Assembly: GCF_040655735.1 (NCBI RefSeq)
Contig: NZ_JBFAKK010000002.1
Coordinates: forward strand, 620,001 to 684,000
DNA: 64,000 nt
Direction: 5' to 3'
Source of the DNA: Phytomonospora sp040655735
GTDB taxonomy: Bacteria; Actinomycetota; Actinomycetes; Mycobacteriales; Micromonosporaceae
Positions within the stretch are counted from its first letter, which is position 1. The number at the start of each line of letters is the position of its first letter. This document shows positions 25,016 to 32,688 of this stretch, piece by piece. The position numbers and the translations under genes were made by a program. The notes below the pieces were generated by a model that saw nothing but the letters and a program-made list of their open reading frames with translations, was not told the DNA's origin and searched no databases.

Positions 25016-25088
25016 GGCGGTGTAGCTCAGGTGGTAGAGCAAACGGCTCATAATCGTTGTGTCGGCGGTTCAAGTCCGCCCACCGCTA
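25016..25088 (+). tRNA. tRNA-Met (anticodon CAT, elongator type)
   Basis: Acceptor GGCGGTG (25016-25022) pairs with CACCGCT (25081-25087), the first pair being G-U. T8-A9, D stem GCTC/GAGC, anticodon stem AACGG/TCGTT with CAT at 25049-25051, T arm GGTTCAAGTCC. It lacks the initiator-type features I would expect. A lysidine-modified tRNA-Ile with the same anticodon is the alternative. 32 bp after tRNA-Thr, so co-transcribed. Confidence 0.88.
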
Positions 25089-25095
25089 CAGATAC

Positions 25096-25129
25096 GACCC
25101 GGACGTCCTTGGGGCGCCGGGTCTTTTTT
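25096..25129 (+). terminator. Intrinsic terminator after the tRNA-Thr/Met pair
   Basis: GACCCGG (25096-25102) pairs with CCGGGTC (25117-25123), followed at once by six T residues (25124-25129), a classic rho-independent structure. Confidence 0.88.
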
Positions 25130-25629
25130 GTGTTCCGGGGTGTGGGCGCCGGGTCGCGCTCGGAGCCGGGTTGGGACCTGGATCGAGGGTCGCGGCGAGG
25201 TGCGGCGTGCGTCACCGAATCGCCGCCGAGTACCGGCGGCAGCGCTGAGCGACGCGATGGCGGGCGGGGCGGTGGCGCCGGAGGTGTCGTGACCGGGGCG
25301 GCGCGGGCCGTGTGGCCGCCGGCGCGAACGGTCGGCATGCGAGGCGAAGGTCTCGTGCCCGGTCGGCCGGGCCGCCGTGGGACCGGCCGTCCGCAGTCCC
25401 GGAACCGCGCCCTGAACCACCGATCCAAACCGCCCCCAACCACCGCACTTTCCCCGCCGAACCCCGGCGCGTCGGTGACCGCCGCCACCCCCACCCATGG
25501 CCGTGCTCTGCCCCCACCCCCGCCATTGGTCGGCTTCCGGTGGGCGCTGGTAGAGTGGCGTGCTGGCCGCCTTTCCGGTGGTCAGACTTGCTGTGTTTAC
25601 GCACCACCGTAGTAGGAAGGCACTCCGCC
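25130..25629. other. 500-bp gap before rpmG
   Basis: No convincing gene: the frames on both strands are Arg/Pro/Gly-rich composition artefacts, and one runs through the tRNA. The right end holds the rpmG promoter and a leader of about 70 nt with an AGGAAGG ribosome site at 25614-25620. Confidence 0.5.
25526..25556 (+). promoter_or_regulatory. Candidate rpmG promoter
   Basis: TTGGTC (25526-25531) or the overlapping TGGTCG (25527-25532), then TAGAGT (25551-25556) with an 18-19 bp spacer. It predicts a leader of roughly 65-70 nt before rpmG. Confidence 0.45.
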
Positions 25630-25797
25630 GTGGCGAAGGCTACTGACGTCCGACCCAAGATCACGATGGCGTGTGTGGAGTGCAAGGAGCGCAACTACAT
25701 CACCAAGAAGAACCGTCGGAACAACCCCGACCGTCTTGAGCTGAAGAAGTACTGCGCCCGTTGCAACGCGAGCACCCCGCACCGCGAGACCCGCTAG
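25630..25797 (+). CDS. rpmG: 50S ribosomal protein L33
   Basis: 55 residues from GTG 25630 with AGGAAGG upstream. Sequence is typical L33: MAKATDVRPKITMACVEC at the start, then NYITKKNRRNNPDRLELKKY and the HRETR end. It carries both cysteine pairs (CVEC and CARC), so this is the zinc-binding form; many actinobacteria also keep a zinc-free paralog under Zur control elsewhere. First gene of an operon with two MaoC-like dehydratase genes, the order known from rpmG2-hadABC in mycobacteria. Confidence 0.97.
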   Translation: MAKATDVRPKITMACVECKERNYITKKNRRNNPDRLELKKYCARCNASTPHRETR

Positions 25798-25801
25798 GGC
25801 G

Positions 25802-26200
25802 TTGCTCAACACCTCGTACGTCGGGCGAACGCTCCCGGCGACCGAGCCGCACGTCGTGACCGCCGAGGAGATCGGCGCGTTCGCGGCCGCGCTCGGAGCG
25901 AAGTCCGACCGGACGACGGCCTCGCCGACGTTCCTGGTGTCGCACACGCTCCCGGCGTCGAACCGGCTGGTCGACGACCCCGAGTTCGGGCTCGACTTCA
26001 CCCGTGTCCTGCACCGTGAGCAGCGCTTCGCTCATGTGCGTCCGGTTCGCGCCGGCGACGAGATCAGCTGCCTCGTGCACGTCGAGAGCATCAAGACCGT
26101 CGCGGGCAACGACGTGCTGACCACGCGCACCGAAGTGACCGTCGGCGGCGATCTCGTGTCGACGGTGTGGACCACGCTGTTCGTTCGGGGTGACCTGTGA
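25802..26200 (+). CDS. MaoC-like dehydratase subunit, HadA-type N-terminal hot-dog protein
   Basis: 132 residues from TTG 25802, four bases after the rpmG stop. Matches HadA-type proteins: SYVGRTLPATEPHVVTAEEI at the start, PTFLVSHTLPA, then LDFTRVLHREQRFAHVRPVRAGD and the ending VSTVWTTLFVR. These subunits have a hot-dog fold without the catalytic pair and hold the acyl chain, while a second subunit catalyses. The heterodimer dehydrates 3-hydroxyacyl-ACP in type II fatty acid elongation. Position after rpmG and before the catalytic subunit is conserved in actinobacteria. Confidence 0.85.
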   Translation: MLNTSYVGRTLPATEPHVVTAEEIGAFAAALGAKSDRTTASPTFLVSHTLPASNRLVDDPEFGLDFTRVLHREQRFAHVRPVRAGDEISCLVHVESIKTVAGNDVLTTRTEVTVGGDLVSTVWTTLFVRGDL

Positions 26201-26616
26201 TGCCGGCCTACGACGAGCTCACCGTCGGCGCCGAGGTGATCGAGGCCGCGTTCACCGTGACGCGCGCCGACCTGGTCGCCTACGCCGACGCGTCGGGCGA
26301 CCAGAACCCGATCCACCAGGACGACGCGGCGGCTCAGGCCGCCGGGCTGCCCGGTGTGATCGCGCACGGCATGTTCACGATGGGCCTGGCGGCCCGTGCG
26401 GTGACCGAGTGGGCGGGTGACGCCGAGGCGATCACCGACTACACGGTCCGCTTCGCCAAGCCGATCGTGGTACCCGCCGACGGCGGCGCCGAGGTCACCG
26501 TGACCGGCGCGGTCCGCAAGCTCCTCGGCGACGGCCTCGCCGAGATCAACCTGACCGTCACCAGCGGCGGAGAGAAGGTCCTGGCGCCGGCTCGGGCCAC
26601 CGTCCGACTGGGCTGA
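26200..26616 (+). CDS. MaoC-like dehydratase, HadB-type catalytic subunit
   Basis: 138 residues from ATG 26200, sharing one base with the upstream stop (TGATG); GTG 26197 would add one residue. The hydratase motif YADASGDQNPIHQDD contains the catalytic Asp and His, followed by LPGVIAHGMFTMGLAAR. It dehydrates (3R)-hydroxyacyl-ACP with the HadA-type partner encoded just before. No HadC-type third subunit and no tRNA-Trp/secE/nusG follow, unlike the mycobacterial order. A strong terminator ends the operon. Confidence 0.88.
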   Translation: MPAYDELTVGAEVIEAAFTVTRADLVAYADASGDQNPIHQDDAAAQAAGLPGVIAHGMFTMGLAARAVTEWAGDAEAITDYTVRFAKPIVVPADGGAEVTVTGAVRKLLGDGLAEINLTVTSGGEKVLAPARATVRLG

Positions 26617-26631
26617 CACCCTCAGCTTTCA

Positions 26632-26666
26632 CGGAGGCCGGGACGCGACACGCGTCCCGGCCTCCG
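26632..26666. terminator. 16-bp perfect hairpin ending the rpmG operon
   Basis: CGGAGGCCGGGACGCG (26632-26647) pairs completely with 26651-26666 around the triloop ACA. No U-tract, but very stable, and 15 bp after the HadB-type stop codon. Confidence 0.8.
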
Positions 26667-26741
26667 TCATGTCCACGACCGCTCGCAGTGGACGGCCTCA
26701 AGGCTCACTCGCCGGACGTCGGCCCACTGGGCCGCACAAGC

Positions 26742-26778
26742 CCGAAGGCCGCAGCGGCATCGCCGCTGCGGCCTTCGG
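26742..26778. terminator. 17-bp perfect hairpin downstream of the M15 peptidase gene
   Basis: CCGAAGGCCGCAGCGGC (26742-26758) pairs with 26762-26778 around ATC. It lies between two convergent genes and probably terminates the minus-strand peptidase transcript; together with 26632-26666 it insulates the pair. Confidence 0.75.
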
Positions 26779-26837
26779 CCTCGCTGTCCATGTTGCCGGT
26801 TTTTCCGGTCGGGTCGCCCCGTCCGGTCACACCACTA

Positions 26838-27575
26838 CTAGATGCCGCAGCTGGGGGCCGACCAGAACTGGCTGGACCGGTTCGCGACGTGGGTGTGGTC
26901 GTTGTGGTCGGGGTAGCCCGGGCCCAGGATCTCGCGGAAGCCGTGGCTGCGGGCCTGCTTGGCCAGCGTGCACAGCGAGTGCGGAGAGACCCCGAGGTCG
27001 ACGGCGTCACCGTAGAGGTGGCGGCTGGTCGCCGATCCGCCGGCGGCGTTGTTGCACGCCACGCTGCGGAAGCCGGAGGTGACCCGGATGGACTGGTCGC
27101 CGAGCGCGTGCCGGAGCGCTTCGAGCTTCCACATGCTCACCAGGGCGTTGCGCTTGGCGGTCGCCGCCGAGACGTTGCCGCCTGCCCAGGTGGAGTTGCA
27201 GTTGTTCAGTTCCGCGTACGTGAAGTGGATCGGCGTGCAGTCGTTGTCCTGCAGCTCGTAGATCTTGTTGAAGGTCGCGGGACCGGCGATGCCGTCCGCC
27301 GCCAGGCCGTAGGCCTGCTGGAAGCGGATGACCGCCGACCTCGTGGCGGGCCCGAAGGCGCCGTCGAGCGCCAGAACCGCGCCGTAGCCGGGGTATCCCG
27401 ACACGCGGACCTGCAGCTCGGTGACGTCGGCGCCGCTGGCGCCCTGCGAGAGGGTCCGGCCCCAGGTGTAGCAACCGTCGGCGGATGCCGGTGCCGACGT
27501 GCCCGTGACCACGATGAGCGTGGTCGACAGGGCGAGGACGATCGTGGAGAGGACTCTTAAGAAGCGTTCGCGCAT
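26838..27575 (-). CDS. Exported peptidoglycan-binding M15-type peptidase
   Basis: 245 residues from ATG 27575 (GGAGG upstream), fixed by the signal peptide MRERFLRVLSTIVLALSTTL with a likely cut after ASA. Next comes a peptidoglycan_binding_1 domain (QGASGADVTELQVRVSGYPG to AADGIAGPATFNKI). The C-terminal catalytic domain shows the M15A zinc ligands: SRHLYGDAVDLG (His and Asp) and DHNDHTHV (His). Six cysteines suggest disulfides in the secreted protein. It should cut D-Ala-containing cross-links or stem peptides in the cell wall. Monocistronic; divergent from an exported nuclease. Confidence 0.9.
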   Translation of the reverse strand: MRERFLRVLSTIVLALSTTLIVVTGTSAPASADGCYTWGRTLSQGASGADVTELQVRVSGYPGYGAVLALDGAFGPATRSAVIRFQQAYGLAADGIAGPATFNKIYELQDNDCTPIHFTYAELNNCNSTWAGGNVSAATAKRNALVSMWKLEALRHALGDQSIRVTSGFRSVACNNAAGGSATSRHLYGDAVDLGVSPHSLCTLAKQARSHGFREILGPGYPDHNDHTHVANRSSQFWSAPSCGI

Positions 27576-27690
27576 GTGCCGTGCCTCCAGACGAGGGGGG
27601 ATCTGTGCGCGAAGGTTTTCATGCATGACCAGATCGTGTCAAGACAACTTACCTACGGGTAGGCCTCGTCCTCTTTAGACGTTTCAAAAC

Positions 27691-27719
27691 TTGTGGATAT
27701 GGATATCCATGGGAATCAT
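27691..27719 (+). promoter_or_regulatory. Candidate promoter of the HNH gene with an embedded palindrome
   Basis: TTGTGG (27691-27696), 17-bp spacer, AATCAT (27714-27719). The spacer contains the 12-bp perfect palindrome ATGGATATCCAT (27699-27710), a good place for a repressor. Confidence 0.4.
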
Positions 27720-27772
27720 GGGGGCGTCCGTGCCCGAACCCGATCCATTCCCTCACAAGGAAAGAATCGCCG

Positions 27773-28429
27773 ATGAAGAAAGCACTGGTGGGTACGCTGT
27801 GTGCGGTCGCTTTGACCGCCTGCGGCGTACTTCTATCCGAGTCCGCGCAGGCGGAGACGATCTCTCTGCCGTTGAAGGACGCCATCGCCGAGCTGCAGGT
27901 GGCCGACGAGGACCGCACAGGTTACGACCGCGACAAGTTCGAACACTGGGTCGACGAGGACGGCGACGGGTGCAACACCCGCTACGAGGTCCTCATCGCC
28001 GAAGCGGTCGAGGCTCCCGATGTCTCCGGCGACTGCCAGTTGTCCGGCGGCAGCTGGTTCTCCTACTACGACGGTGCGACCTGGACGGCCCCGGCCGACC
28101 TGGACATCGATCACTTCGTGCCGCTGGCCGAGGCCTGGGATTCCGGAGCCTCCGACTGGACGGCCGAACAGCGCGAGCAGTTCGCCAACGACCTGGGCGA
28201 CGACCGCGACCTGATCGCGGTGACCGACAACGCCAACCAGGAGAAGTCCGATCAGGACCCGGCCGAATGGATGCCGTCGGTCGGCGAGGTGCACTGCCAG
28301 TACATCTCCGAGTGGGTCGCCGTGAAGCTGCGCTGGCGGCTGACGATCGACGAAGGTGAGAAGTCCGCGATCGAGTCGATCTCGGCCGACTGCGGCAACG
28401 ACACGATCACGGTGGAGACCGCGATCTAG
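27773..28429 (+). CDS. Exported HNH/DUF1524-type nuclease
   Basis: 218 residues from ATG 27773 (AAGGAAAG upstream). The N-terminus MKKALVGTLCAVALTACGVL is an export signal; LTAC could be a lipobox, or the protein is cut after AQA. The core has the HNH pattern: DIDHFVPLAEAWDSGASDW with the metal-binding DH, and DNANQEKSDQDPAEWMP with the second conserved Asn and the KSDxxPxxW motif of secreted HNH proteins (GmrSD C-terminal/DUF1524 group). Four cysteines fit an extracellular protein. Likely a surface or secreted DNase for nutrient uptake or competition. No immunity partner is visible. Confidence 0.85.
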   Translation: MKKALVGTLCAVALTACGVLLSESAQAETISLPLKDAIAELQVADEDRTGYDRDKFEHWVDEDGDGCNTRYEVLIAEAVEAPDVSGDCQLSGGSWFSYYDGATWTAPADLDIDHFVPLAEAWDSGASDWTAEQREQFANDLGDDRDLIAVTDNANQEKSDQDPAEWMPSVGEVHCQYISEWVAVKLRWRLTIDEGEKSAIESISADCGNDTITVETAI

Positions 28430-28531
28430 CGAGGAAGCACCCGGCACCGGTTCGGACGGGGCGCCTCGGCGTCCCGTCCGGACCGTCTACCGTGGATGAA
28501 CGCGAGCGGAGAGCCGGTCGCGGCAAGGGAA

Positions 28532-28870
28532 TCAGAGCGGGCGCTGGTCTCGCAGGTCGTAGGCGCGCCGGATGGTGCGCGCCAGTTCCGGGTCGCCCGA
28601 CAGGGCCTCGCGCACGGTCTGCTCGACCTGCGCGGTGACCTGCCACTGACCGGCCCACATGACGTGCATGATCTCCTCGGCCAGCAGTTCGTGCCCGCGG
28701 CCGACGGCCTCGGGCGATAGCCGCAGACCGGCCACCCGGCCGTTGGTGTCGACGTGCACGGTGATCGAGTTGTCGGCGTTGGTCGCGGCGACGACGAGGG
28801 CGCCTAAGGTCGAGCGCAGCTCCGTGACGGCGGTCAGCTGTTCTTCGATGGTCGTCCGTACGTCCCCCAT
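28532..28870 (-). CDS. YbaB/EbfC-family nucleoid-associated-like protein
   Basis: 112 residues from ATG 28870. The pattern fits the YbaB fold: N-terminal helix, the strands DNSITVHVDTNGRVAGLRLS, then a long C-terminal helix ending in AYDLRDQRPL. Canonical YbaB is encoded beside dnaX and recR; this copy is isolated and divergent, so it is one of the extra actinobacterial paralogs often found with ESX-type or secreted proteins. No such partner here. Function unknown. Confidence 0.7.
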   Translation of the reverse strand: MGDVRTTIEEQLTAVTELRSTLGALVVAATNADNSITVHVDTNGRVAGLRLSPEAVGRGHELLAEEIMHVMWAGQWQVTAQVEQTVREALSGDPELARTIRRAYDLRDQRPL

Positions 28871-28984
28871 GCCGTACCCCTCTCGAAAGACGTGTTTCCC
28901 CAGGGTAGTACCGGTAGTCAGTGAATACTGTGGACGTTCGGACGTATCAGCGGCCCGAGTGGGGGATATCGCCTATCGGGTATT

Positions 28985-29419
28985 TCATGGGCGTCTGTTC
29001 AGTGCCGCGACGGGCTCGCTCTCCTCGCGCGCGTCGTATTCCAGCCGTGCCCGATAAACGTCGTCCATATTGGACTCCGCCCAGTCCTTCACCTGCGTCA
29101 GCAGCACGACGAGGCTCTTTCCCAGAGCGGTCAGTTCGTATTCCACGCGGACCGGAACGGCCGCGGTGACCGTCCTGGTGATCAGGCCGTCGCGCTCCAT
29201 CGTCCGCAGTGACTGGGTCAGCATCTTCTGGCTGACGCTGGGAATCGCCCGCGACAGGTCGCTGTAGCGCCGGGTGCCCTCGGCCAGGGCCGAGACCAGC
29301 AGGGTGATCCACTTGCCGCTGATCTGCGCCAGGAGGTTGTGCGAGGGGCATTCGGCGAGGTAGGCGTCGTAGTCGCGGCGTTCGCGCTCGCGCCGGCCGG
29401 CGGCCGTGAGGGTCGGCAT
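28985..29419 (-). CDS. HxlR-family transcriptional regulator
   Basis: 144 residues from ATG 29419 with AAGGAG upstream. HxlR signature: CPSHNLLAQISGKWITLLVSAL, then SDLSRAIPSVSQKMLTQSLR (recognition helix) and RVEYELTALGKSL (wing). One cysteine at the position used for redox or quinone sensing in the family. Divergent from a zinc-type quinone oxidoreductase with a GCAC-N6-GTGC dyad between them, so it most likely controls that gene in response to reactive electrophiles. Confidence 0.9.
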   Translation of the reverse strand: MPTLTAAGRRERERRDYDAYLAECPSHNLLAQISGKWITLLVSALAEGTRRYSDLSRAIPSVSQKMLTQSLRTMERDGLITRTVTAAVPVRVEYELTALGKSLVVLLTQVKDWAESNMDDVYRARLEYDAREESEPVAALNRRP

Positions 29420-29441
29420 GGCTCTCCTTGGGGTGACGTAC

Positions 29442-29455
29442 GCACTTTCAGGTGC
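29442..29455. promoter_or_regulatory. Candidate HxlR operator
   Basis: GCAC-TTTCAG-GTGC dyad, 23 bp upstream of the HxlR start codon, upstream of the likely oxidoreductase promoter (TTTCCG 29460-29465, 17 bp, TAACGT 29483-29488). Confidence 0.35.
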
Positions 29456-29528
29456 CTTCTTTCCGTTGGAGAGTAGCCGTCCTAACGTTGCGCCGGTAAC
29501 CCCGAGTGATCCACCTCAAGGAGAGAAC

Positions 29529-30458
29529 ATGCGAGCCGCCGTCATCCACTCGTTCGGTGGACCCGATGTGGTCGAGATCGTCGAACTCCCGCTCGTCGAG
29601 CCCCGCACCGGTCAGGTCCGGGTGCGGGTCGCCGCCGCCGCGGTCAATCCCGTCGACCTCGTCACCGCCGCCGGTGTCATGCACCAGGTCGGCAACGCCC
29701 CCGAGCGCGCCCGGATCGGGCTCGGGTGGGACTTCGCGGGCACCGTCGACGCCGTCGGCCCCGGCGTCGCCGCCTTCGCCGTCGGCGACGAGGTCGCCGG
29801 AATCCTCGACCGGGTAGGGGCGCCGCGCGGGTCCTTCGCCGAATACGTGATCGCCGACCTCGGCCAGATCGCCAAGGCTCCCGCAAAGGCGACCACGGCA
29901 CAGGCGGCGACACTTCCGCTTCCCGGCCTGACGGCCTGGCAGGCGCTGGCCGCACTCGACCTCAAGGCCGGCCGGACGCTGCTGGTCACCGGGGCGGCGG
30001 GGACGCTCGGCGCCTTCGCCGTGCAACTGGCCGCCGGGCGCGGCATCGAGGTCGTGGCACAGGGCGGTCCCGGTGACGCCGAACTCCTGCGCTCACTGGG
30101 CGCCCGCCACGTGATCGAGCGCGGGGAGGACGTCGGCGAAGCCGTCCGGGCGATCTATCCGTCCGGTGTGGACGGAGCCCTCGACGCCGCCGTGCTCGGC
30201 ATCGCGGCCCTCGACGCCGTCCGCAACGGCGGAGGCATCGCGATGCTGGTGGGAACCGTGCCCGCCCTGCGGAACATCACGGTGCACGACATCCTCATCC
30301 ACGCCGACTCCGCCGCCCTCGCCGAGCTGGTCGCGCTCAGCGACGCCGGGCGGCTCGACCTGCGGGTCGCCGAGACCTATCCGCTCGGCGAGATCGCGGC
30401 GGCCTTCGGGCGCTTCGTCAAGGGCGGGTTGCGCGGCCGGATCGTGCTGGAGCCCTAG
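29529..30458 (+). CDS. NADP-dependent quinone oxidoreductase-like MDR protein
   Basis: 309 residues from ATG 29529 with AAGGAGAG upstream. Medium-chain dehydrogenase/reductase layout: N-terminal GroES-like domain (MRAAVIHSFGGPDVVEIVEL, AAVNPVDLV, GWDFAGTVDAVG) and a Rossmann domain with TGAAGTLGAFAVQLA. No structural or catalytic zinc cysteines, as in QOR/zeta-crystallin types. It reduces quinones or enones with NADPH, a detoxification role. Divergent from the HxlR regulator, which probably controls it. A strong hairpin follows. Confidence 0.9.
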   Translation: MRAAVIHSFGGPDVVEIVELPLVEPRTGQVRVRVAAAAVNPVDLVTAAGVMHQVGNAPERARIGLGWDFAGTVDAVGPGVAAFAVGDEVAGILDRVGAPRGSFAEYVIADLGQIAKAPAKATTAQAATLPLPGLTAWQALAALDLKAGRTLLVTGAAGTLGAFAVQLAAGRGIEVVAQGGPGDAELLRSLGARHVIERGEDVGEAVRAIYPSGVDGALDAAVLGIAALDAVRNGGGIAMLVGTVPALRNITVHDILIHADSAALAELVALSDAGRLDLRVAETYPLGEIAAAFGRFVKGGLRGRIVLEP

Positions 30459-30805
30459 GTGTCGGCCCCGCCGGTCGAGCTCGCTCACCGGCGGGGTCTC
30501 GCGCGCGTCGTCGGCGCGGTCGGCGCGGTCGGCGCGGGCGTCGTGGGCCCGGCCGCCGGCGAGGCGGTGATGGCCCTGCACAGCGCGCTGGTGAAAACGC
30601 TCGGCGCCTACGCCGAGCGGAGCCGGCCTCGCTCGTCGAGAAGGGCGCGCTCACACCGCGCGTGCCGGCGACCTACTCGCCGGCCGACGCCGTCGCCGCG
30701 CACATCCGGCTCGACGGCGGTTGGCCAGCGCGGCAGGCTGATGCTGGTGCCGCAGCGGCGATCGGGAACAGCCGGATCGTCGGCGGCGCGGCCTACACTG
30801 CCGCG
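30459..30805. other. 347-bp gap with a possible gene remnant
   Basis: After the terminator come three tandem copies of TCGGCGCGG-like units (about 30508-30536). A short plus-strand frame reads an Ala/Gly/Val-rich stretch followed by AVMALHSALVKTLGAYAE, which looks protein-like but degenerates into Arg-rich noise. It may be the end of a decayed gene. The right end holds TACACT (30794-30799), a -10 box placed for leaderless start of the next gene. Confidence 0.4.
30466..30496 (+). terminator. Hairpin after the oxidoreductase gene
   Basis: CCCCGCCGGT (30466-30475) pairs with ACCGGCGGGG (30487-30496) around an 11-nt loop, 8 bp after the stop. Confidence 0.7.
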
Positions 30806-31723
30806 ATGACCGACGTTCCCGGCCTGTCCCCGGACGTGCTCGCGCAACTCGGCCGGCTCGGCGCACGCGTCCCCACCGGCTTCCTGCCGCACAGCGCCTC
30901 CGCGGGCACTCCGGCCGGCCCGCATGCTGTTCCCCTCGCCGTGCGGGCTTTCCTGGCCGCCGAGCGTCCGGCGCGGCAGGTTCTGCTGGTCAAGGACGGC
31001 GGTGTCGACGTCGAGATCCACGTGCCCTCGGCGGGCGAGGTCGGCCGGGGTCGCCTCAAGCCGGTGCGGCCGTGGTACCGGATCGGTTTCGACGAGAGCG
31101 GTTTCGACCTCCTCGTCGACCTCGGCGAGGCCGCCGCCGACGACGACCCGCCGACCTACCGCGTCGAGCGGGGCGGCGTTCGCCGGGCGCCCAAACCGAA
31201 GCCCTTGTCGGTGCGGCTGGCGAAGATCCGGGAGCGGCGGCCGCCGGCGGCGAAGGACGCGTTGGCGCACGCCTGCGCCTACGGCGATCTGGCCACCGTC
31301 CGGGAATTCCTGGCCGCCGGGGCCTCACTCGCGCCGGTCGACAAGTCGGGTGTCACACCGCTGCACCTGGCCGCGCTGACCTCCGGTTCGCCGGAACTCG
31401 TCCGGTCCCTTGTGGACGCGGGCGCGAACGTGCACGCGGTCGTCACCGGCGACCCGGGCACCATGCGCGGAATCGTCGGCGTGGAACGGCTTCGGGGCCG
31501 CGGACTGCGCCCGGGATACACGCCGCTGCACGCCGCCGTGTGGGCCGCGCACCCGTGGTTTCTGGCGGTGTGGCCGCGCGGCGGCGAACTCGCCGCGATC
31601 CTGCTCGCCGCGGGCGCCGACCCGGGCGCGGTCGACGATCTCGGCCGCACGCCGCTCGACATCGCCGCCGACACCGTCGGCGAGACGGCCGCCGGTATCG
31701 CCGCCCTGCTGCGGGCTGCTTAA
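30806..31723 (+). CDS. Ankyrin-repeat protein
   Basis: 305 residues from ATG 30806, which lies 6 nt after TACACT and lacks a ribosome site (probable leaderless start). The first 150 residues are an unrecognised domain (FLPHSASAGTPAGPHAVPLA, WYRIGFDESGFDLLVDLGEA) resembling SMI1/SUKH-side or stress-type uncharacterised modules only vaguely. Then three or four ankyrin repeats: ALAHACAYGDLATVREFLAA, GVTPLHLAALTSGSPELVRS, YTPLHAAVWAAHPWF, LLAAGADPGAVDDLGRTPLD. Ankyrin repeats bind proteins. Cytoplasmic. Overlaps the convergent sigma factor gene by 4 bp. Confidence 0.8.
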   Translation: MTDVPGLSPDVLAQLGRLGARVPTGFLPHSASAGTPAGPHAVPLAVRAFLAAERPARQVLLVKDGGVDVEIHVPSAGEVGRGRLKPVRPWYRIGFDESGFDLLVDLGEAAADDDPPTYRVERGGVRRAPKPKPLSVRLAKIRERRPPAAKDALAHACAYGDLATVREFLAAGASLAPVDKSGVTPLHLAALTSGSPELVRSLVDAGANVHAVVTGDPGTMRGIVGVERLRGRGLRPGYTPLHAAVWAAHPWFLAVWPRGGELAAILLAAGADPGAVDDLGRTPLDIAADTVGETAAGIAALLRAA

Positions 31724-32604
31724 CCGGCGAACGCGGCGAGGTCGAGCCTTCCGAGCCGTTCGGGGTCGGCGAGGACGTCGATGGCGACGATCCGGCCGCC
31801 GGTGACGGTGAAGGCCATGATCGACACGACGTCGCGTTCGGGGACCACGACGACTCCGGCGGCGCCGTTGACCAGCGCGGGCCGCGCGAAGGGGCTGAGG
31901 CCGCCCCAGGTGACCGCCTGGGAGGCGATCGTCTTGGCGCCGTTGAGAAGGACGTTGAGGGCGGGCCGCTTGGCGCCGCCGTCGGAGCGCAGGACGACGT
32001 CGGGGTCGAGAACGGCGACGAGCGCCTCGAAGTCGCCGTGGCGGGCCGCGGCGAAGAACGCGTCGACGACCTCGCGCTGCCGGGCGAGGTCGGGATCGGG
32101 TGCGGGGGCCTGGTTCTGGACGCGGCGGCGCGCGCGGCTGGCGAGCTGACGGGCCGCGGCCGGGGTGCGTTCGAGGATCGGCGCGATGTCGTCGAAGGGG
32201 ACGGCGAACATGTCGTGCAGGACGAAGGCGAAGCGCTCGGCGGGAACGAGCGTGTCGAGGACGACCATGAGCGCCAGGCCGACGGAGTCGGCGAGCAGGG
32301 CCTCCTGCTCGGGGTCCTGGCCGCTTTCTTTGGACACGACCGGCTCGGGGACGTGGACGTCGAGGGGGTCCTCGCGTTTGGTCTGGCGCGAGCGGAGCAT
32401 GTTCAGGCAGATGCGGCCGATGACGGTGGTCAGCCATCCCGGGAGGTTCTCGATCTCCTCGGCGGCGGTGCGGTCGAGGCGCAGCCAGGTCTCCTGGACG
32501 GCGTCCTCGGCTTCGCTCATGGAGCCGAGCATGCGGTAGGCGACCGCGCGCAGGCGGGAGCGGTTCTCCTCGAAACGCGCTGTCAGCAGGGGATCCCCGG
32601 CCAC
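31720..32604 (-). CDS. ECF41-type (SigJ-like) RNA polymerase sigma factor
   Basis: 294 residues from GTG 32604 with AAAGGA upstream. Region 2 (RLRAVAYRMLGSMSEAEDAVQETWLR) and region 4 (ERFAFVLHDMFAVPFDDIAPIL) are followed by a SnoaL-like domain of about 110 residues. ECF41 marks are present in variant form: VPEP in the linker (WLPEP in most), SDGGAKRPA and ADPERL near the end (DGGGK and NPDKL in most). In ECF41 the C-terminal extension replaces an anti-sigma factor and tunes activity. The usual adjacent carboxymuconolactone decarboxylase, oxidoreductase or epimerase gene is missing; an MFS exporter follows upstream. Confidence 0.88.
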   Translation of the reverse strand: MAGDPLLTARFEENRSRLRAVAYRMLGSMSEAEDAVQETWLRLDRTAAEEIENLPGWLTTVIGRICLNMLRSRQTKREDPLDVHVPEPVVSKESGQDPEQEALLADSVGLALMVVLDTLVPAERFAFVLHDMFAVPFDDIAPILERTPAAARQLASRARRRVQNQAPAPDPDLARQREVVDAFFAAARHGDFEALVAVLDPDVVLRSDGGAKRPALNVLLNGAKTIASQAVTWGGLSPFARPALVNGAAGVVVVPERDVVSIMAFTVTGGRIVAIDVLADPERLGRLDLAAFAG

Positions 32605-32688
32605 ATCGGGTCCTTTCTCGCGTGTGCCGTCATCGCGACGACCGGTGAGAACCTACTGCTGTGACCGGGGCATACCGTCGCGGCCGTC

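Noticed and set aside
24911..25088. tRNA pair as an integration (att) site
   Set aside because: No integrase, no repeated tRNA 3' end and no foreign island next to it.
25048..25494. Minus-strand frame after the tRNA pair
   Set aside because: It runs through tRNA-Met and the terminator and is Arg/Pro-rich without any domain.
27600..27660. TTGACA (minus strand, near 27640) as the peptidase promoter
   Set aside because: The -35 is perfect, but no acceptable -10 box lies 16-18 bp downstream, so I did not list it.
30505..30540. Three tandem TCGGCGCGG units as a VNTR or CRISPR-like array
   Set aside because: Too short, no spacers, and simple GC-rich repetition is frequent here.
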